Part shown: piece after piece, positions 6,119 to 7,798 of the stretch
Numbering within the stretch: the first letter of the stretch is position 1
Layout of the letters: each line of letters begins with the position of its first letter
Source: an uncultured Ruminococcus sp.
Lineage (GTDB): Bacteria; Bacillota; Clostridia; Oscillospirales; Ruminococcaceae
Reading direction: 5' to 3'
Assembly (NCBI GenBank): GCA_946531975.1
Contig: CAMNAY010000071.1
Coordinates: forward strand, 1 to 7,798
Length of the DNA: 7,798 bases
Translations under genes and position numbers: made by a program
The notes under the pieces: generated by a model
Told to the model about the DNA's origin: nothing
The model's input: only the letters and a program-made list of their open reading frames with translations
Databases searched by the model: none

Positions 6119-6147
6119 TGCTTTCAGGGCAATTTTTGCAAACATAG

Positions 6148-6181
6148 AAAAGCACCTGCGGGAGATCCCACAGGTGCTTTT
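6148..6181. terminator. Bidirectional terminator after the zinc-ribbon gene
   Basis: AAAAGCACCTG (6148-6158) pairs with CAGGTGCTTTT (6171-6181), then one mismatch and GGG/CCC around an AGAT loop. It carries T runs on both strands. It lies 23 bp past the stop of the leftward gene at 6205, and may also back up the RNA terminator at 6085-6117. Confidence 0.8.
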
Positions 6182-6204
6182 GTTACGATGTAGAATGATC
6201 AGAC

Positions 6205-6798
6205 TTAACTTGCCTGCTGCGGATTCTTCTTCTCCTGCAGCATTGTGAAGACTGCGCCGCCGATCACAACAACTGTTGCGATGAACAGGAGCCAGCAGCC
6301 GATGCCCTTGGAAACCTTTGCCATCGAGGAGAGCTCACCGAGCTCATCGCCGCTGATGCTTGCAGCCTGACGAATTGCTTCGATCAGACCGAGCGCACCG
6401 GCACCGATGGTGACGTAATGGCTGCTGATGAATGCAGAATAACCTGCTACCAGAGCAAACAGGAAGGTGAGGAACCAGCAGTCACCGCTCCACAGGGAAA
6501 TGGACTCAGACTGGGACATGCCGAACAGGGAAACACTAACCTTTGCGAACGGCAGGAACATGCAAATCAGTGCAACGACTGCGCCGCCGAGGCTGATGAA
6601 ATTCGGCTTCTTTCCGGAAGGCTTCACCATTGCGAGGAACTTCTGAGCATCCATACCGCCGGGGAGTTTGAACGAAGGAGCGGAAGAAGATGCCGGAGCT
6701 GCGCTCGGAGCAGCGGACGGAGTGGATACGGCAGTGCCGCAGGACGGACAGACGTTCTGACCGTCAGGGACGTTTGCGCCACAATTCTTGCAAAACAT
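6205..6798 (-). CDS. Small zinc-ribbon membrane protein of unknown function
   Basis: A 197-residue protein. It opens with a zinc ribbon: C3, C6, C17 and C20 in two CxxC pairs spaced by 10 residues (FCKNCGANVPDG...CPSCG). A Ser/Ala/Pro-rich flexible linker follows (about 24-42). Hydrophobic segments lie at about 67-87, 107-126, 128-142 (weaker) and 166-187, so three or four membrane helices are likely, with the zinc ribbon probably on the cytoplasmic side. Proteins of this plan are common in clostridia, and their roles are mostly unknown. Start ATG 6798 is chosen because the zinc ribbon begins there and GAGAGG (6813-6808) is 9 nt upstream; the in-frame ATG at 6855 has no ribosome site and sits in a hairpin. 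It is a single-gene unit with its own promoter (6879-6908) and terminator (6148-6181). Confidence 0.85.
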   Translation of the reverse strand: MFCKNCGANVPDGQNVCPSCGTAVSTPSAAPSAAPASSSAPSFKLPGGMDAQKFLAMVKPSGKKPNFISLGGAVVALICMFLPFAKVSVSLFGMSQSESISLWSGDCWFLTFLFALVAGYSAFISSHYVTIGAGALGLIEAIRQAASISGDELGELSSMAKVSKGIGCWLLFIATVVVIGGAVFTMLQEKKNPQQAS

Positions 6799-6848
6799 TT
6801 GTAAATACCTCTCTGCATCAGATTCGGTACCCGCACACACCACGGGCA

Positions 6849-6872
6849 AAGCCATGCTGCTTTACATGGCTT
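6849..6872 (-). promoter_or_regulatory. Hairpin at the 5' end of the zinc-ribbon mRNA
   Basis: Perfect 8-bp stem AAGCCATG/CATGGCTT with an 8-nt loop. It begins at about the predicted transcription start (near 6872). It could protect the 5' end of the mRNA or act as an operator; it does not cover the ribosome site. Confidence 0.4.
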
Positions 6873-6878
6873 ACACCT

Positions 6879-6908
6879 ATTATACACGATTCTGTCACAA
6901 TTTGTCAA
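6879..6908 (-). promoter_or_regulatory. Sigma-A promoter of the zinc-ribbon membrane protein gene
   Basis: On the minus strand TTGACA (6908-6903), an 18-bp spacer and TATAAT (6884-6879); both hexamers are perfect. Unlike the other promoters here it lacks TGn before the -10. Leader about 74 nt. Confidence 0.75.
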
Positions 6909-7110
6909 GTAATCGGAACCAGAATTTGCGCTGAAACCATATTTTTTATCGAAACTGACAAATCAGACCATATTTTGATCTGCAAAATGAAGGATAAACA
7001 ACAGATAAAACATACAACTTTCGCGCATGGCAGACGGATTTGTGCGGGAAAGTGCGGTTGATATTGGTCAGGACCCGGCGGCTGAAAGCCGGCGCGGTGC
7101 AAATCGCCTC
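6909..7110. other. Intergenic stretch with two ACCATATTTT repeats
   Basis: No convincing gene lies in these 202 bases; the open frames lack ribosome sites and family resemblance. ACCATATTTT occurs at 6936-6945 and again at 6967-6976, 31 bp apart, upstream of the zinc-ribbon gene promoter. Near 7070-7096 a GC-rich CCGGC/GCCGG hairpin lies just before the tRNA promoter. Confidence 0.4.
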
Positions 7111-7139
7111 TTGACCTTCCGGGCTGAATATGTTATAAT
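7111..7139 (+). promoter_or_regulatory. Promoter of the tRNA-Arg gene
   Basis: TTGACC (7111-7116), a 17-bp spacer and TATAAT (7134-7139), with TGT directly before the -10 (extended). Predicted start near 7146, about 80 nt before the mature tRNA. Confidence 0.7.
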
Positions 7140-7227
7140 ATTGGTGTACCTGCCGTGCGGACCGTGCGCCGCGCCCGGTACCGCAGCAGCATCGGACGCC
7201 CGTCCTTTTTGCTGGTTTACCTGATAT

Positions 7228-7301
7228 GCCCCGATAGCTCAGTAGGATAGAGCGGCTGCCTCCTAAGCAGCAGGCCATCGGTTCGATTCCGGTTCGGGGT
7301 G
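7228..7301 (+). tRNA. tRNA-Arg, anticodon CCT
   Basis: A full cloverleaf of 74 nt. Acceptor GCCCCGA pairs with TCGGGGT (one G-U), D stem GCTC/GAGC, anticodon stem GCTGC/GCAGC around the loop CTCCTAA (anticodon CCT at 7262-7264, reading AGG), a 5-nt variable loop, and T stem ATCGG/CCGGT with loop TTCGATT. The discriminator is G7301. CCA is not encoded, so it must be added after transcription. Own promoter and terminator. Confidence 0.96.
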
Positions 7302-7315
7302 TTTGATTGCGGCAG

Positions 7316-7337
7316 AAATGCGTGAAGACGCGTTTTT
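7316..7337 (+). terminator. Terminator of the tRNA-Arg gene
   Basis: AAATGCGT (7316-7323) pairs with ACGCGTTT (7328-7335), one G-U, around a GAAG loop, with T at 7333-7337. It lies 14 bp after the tRNA. Confidence 0.7.
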
Positions 7338-7411
7338 GTCACAATCTGTTTTCGGGCATATATGATGTCAGAAGATGCATGCTGCAAAGCGTACCGGTAA
7401 AACGGACAGTG

Positions 7412-7454
7412 AAAAAAGAACCGCCTCCTATGGAATCAGCCATAGGAGGCGGTT
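7412..7454 (-). terminator. Terminator of the dockerin gene
   Basis: Read leftward, AACCGCCTCCTATGG pairs with CCATAGGAGGCGGTT: a perfect 15-bp stem (7454-7440, 7433-7419) with a 6-nt loop, then C and six T (7417-7412). It begins 10 bp after the stop at 7465. Confidence 0.9.
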
Positions 7455-7464
7455 TCTGTCAGGT

Positions 7465-7798
7465 TTACGGATTCAGAAGCATCCGTTTCAGAAGTGTCAG
7501 ATCGGCTGCATTGACCCGGCTGTCCTGATTCATATCTGCATGGCGCCATGATGTCAGCACATCAGTTTCGGTGATCAGCCACTTTTGCAGCATGATCGCA
7601 TCAGCGATTGTGACTGCGCCGTCCAGATTGCAGTCACCGAGAAGATCGTCATTCTCGTAGGGGCAGTTGATGCGGAACCAGTTGATATTGAACAGATAAC
7701 CTTCTCCGCCCCTGAACACGAAATAGACATCGTTGACACCGACCGTCGGTTCAATGGTGCAGCGCTGCGTCTTCCATGTCTGCCAGCCGCCCGTGCCG
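7465..7798 (-). CDS. Cellulosomal protein, C-terminal part: CBM6-like module plus type I dockerin (partial)
   Basis: The frame is open to the right edge, so the N-terminus is missing; 110 residues are visible. Residues 1-43 (TGGWQTW..., then GVNDVYFVF and GYLFNINWFRI) match the end of a family 6 carbohydrate-binding module, which typically binds xylan or beta-glucans. After a short linker come two dockerin repeats (about 53-110): GDCNLDGAVTIAD with calcium ligands D55, N57, D59, D66, and ADMNQDSRVNAAD with D88, N90, D92, D99, where Ser93 replaces the usual Gly. A dockerin plugs an exported enzyme into a cohesin of the scaffoldin on the cell surface. The catalytic part, probably a glycoside hydrolase or esterase, lies outside the window. 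GTG 7719 is an internal codon, not the start. A strong terminator follows. Confidence 0.92.
   Translation of the reverse strand, partial: GTGGWQTWKTQRCTIEPTVGVNDVYFVFRGGEGYLFNINWFRINCPYENDDLLGDCNLDGAVTIADAIMLQKWLITETDVLTSWRHADMNQDSRVNAADLTLLKRMLLNP

Noticed and set aside
5928..6248. A 106-codon frame on the plus strand
   Set aside because: It starts with TTG at the predicted transcript start, has no ribosome site, passes through two terminators and overlaps the opposite gene's end.
6799..6855. N-terminal extension of the zinc-ribbon protein from ATG 6855
   Set aside because: No ribosome site; the ATG is inside the mRNA 5' hairpin; the zinc ribbon itself begins at ATG 6798 with GAGAGG upstream.
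7228..7301. Integration site of a mobile element at the tRNA-Arg gene
   Set aside because: No integrase gene and no repeat of the tRNA 3' end are visible in the window.

Overview
This window looks like chromosome from a fibre-degrading, cellulosome-forming member of the Oscillospiraceae/Ruminococcaceae, most likely a Ruminococcus with a fairly GC-rich genome (R. champanellensis-like). The clearest clue is the truncated gene at the right edge, which ends in a CBM6-like module followed by a type I dockerin. DapL-type lysine synthesis, TTG start codons with strong Shine-Dalgarno sites and consensus sigma-A promoters fit the same group. The species guess is inference; the dockerin is seen directly.

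Left part (1-2340). The first 450 bases have no protein gene but are dense in signals. A leftward promoter (82-111) probably serves a gene that starts just outside the window. Two near-perfect promoters face each other (rightward 304-332, leftward 384-412), and a long hairpin lies at 229-279. The rightward promoter reads a tight two-gene operon (455-2281) of uncharacterised proteins that I match from memory to DUF6323 and DUF6179. A 12-bp hairpin shared with the convergent dapL gene closes it.

Middle part (2346-5712, leftward). dapL (LL-diaminopimelate aminotransferase) lies downstream of a 650-residue fusion of a LacI/GalR-type sugar-sensing domain, without a DNA-binding domain, to an intact GGDEF diguanylate cyclase. 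A terminator hairpin sits between them, 7 bp from the dapL ribosome site, leaving no room for a separate dapL promoter. The cyclase gene has its own promoter and a leader that can fold as a three-way junction.

Right part (5713-7798). Two divergent promoters flank an 18-bp perfect palindrome. The rightward one makes a likely orphan structured RNA of about 190 nt ending at an intrinsic terminator. A leftward gene for a small zinc-ribbon membrane protein follows, then a tRNA-Arg(CCT) with its own promoter, a long leader and a terminator, and finally the partial dockerin gene.

No mobile element, CRISPR array or phage gene is visible. The most unusual material is regulatory: face-to-face promoters, possible attenuation of dapL, a GTAC-rich palindrome cluster around the cyclase promoter, and two candidate noncoding RNAs. 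The main protein of interest is the HTH-less LacI-sensor/GGDEF fusion, which may convert a carbohydrate cue into c-di-GMP.
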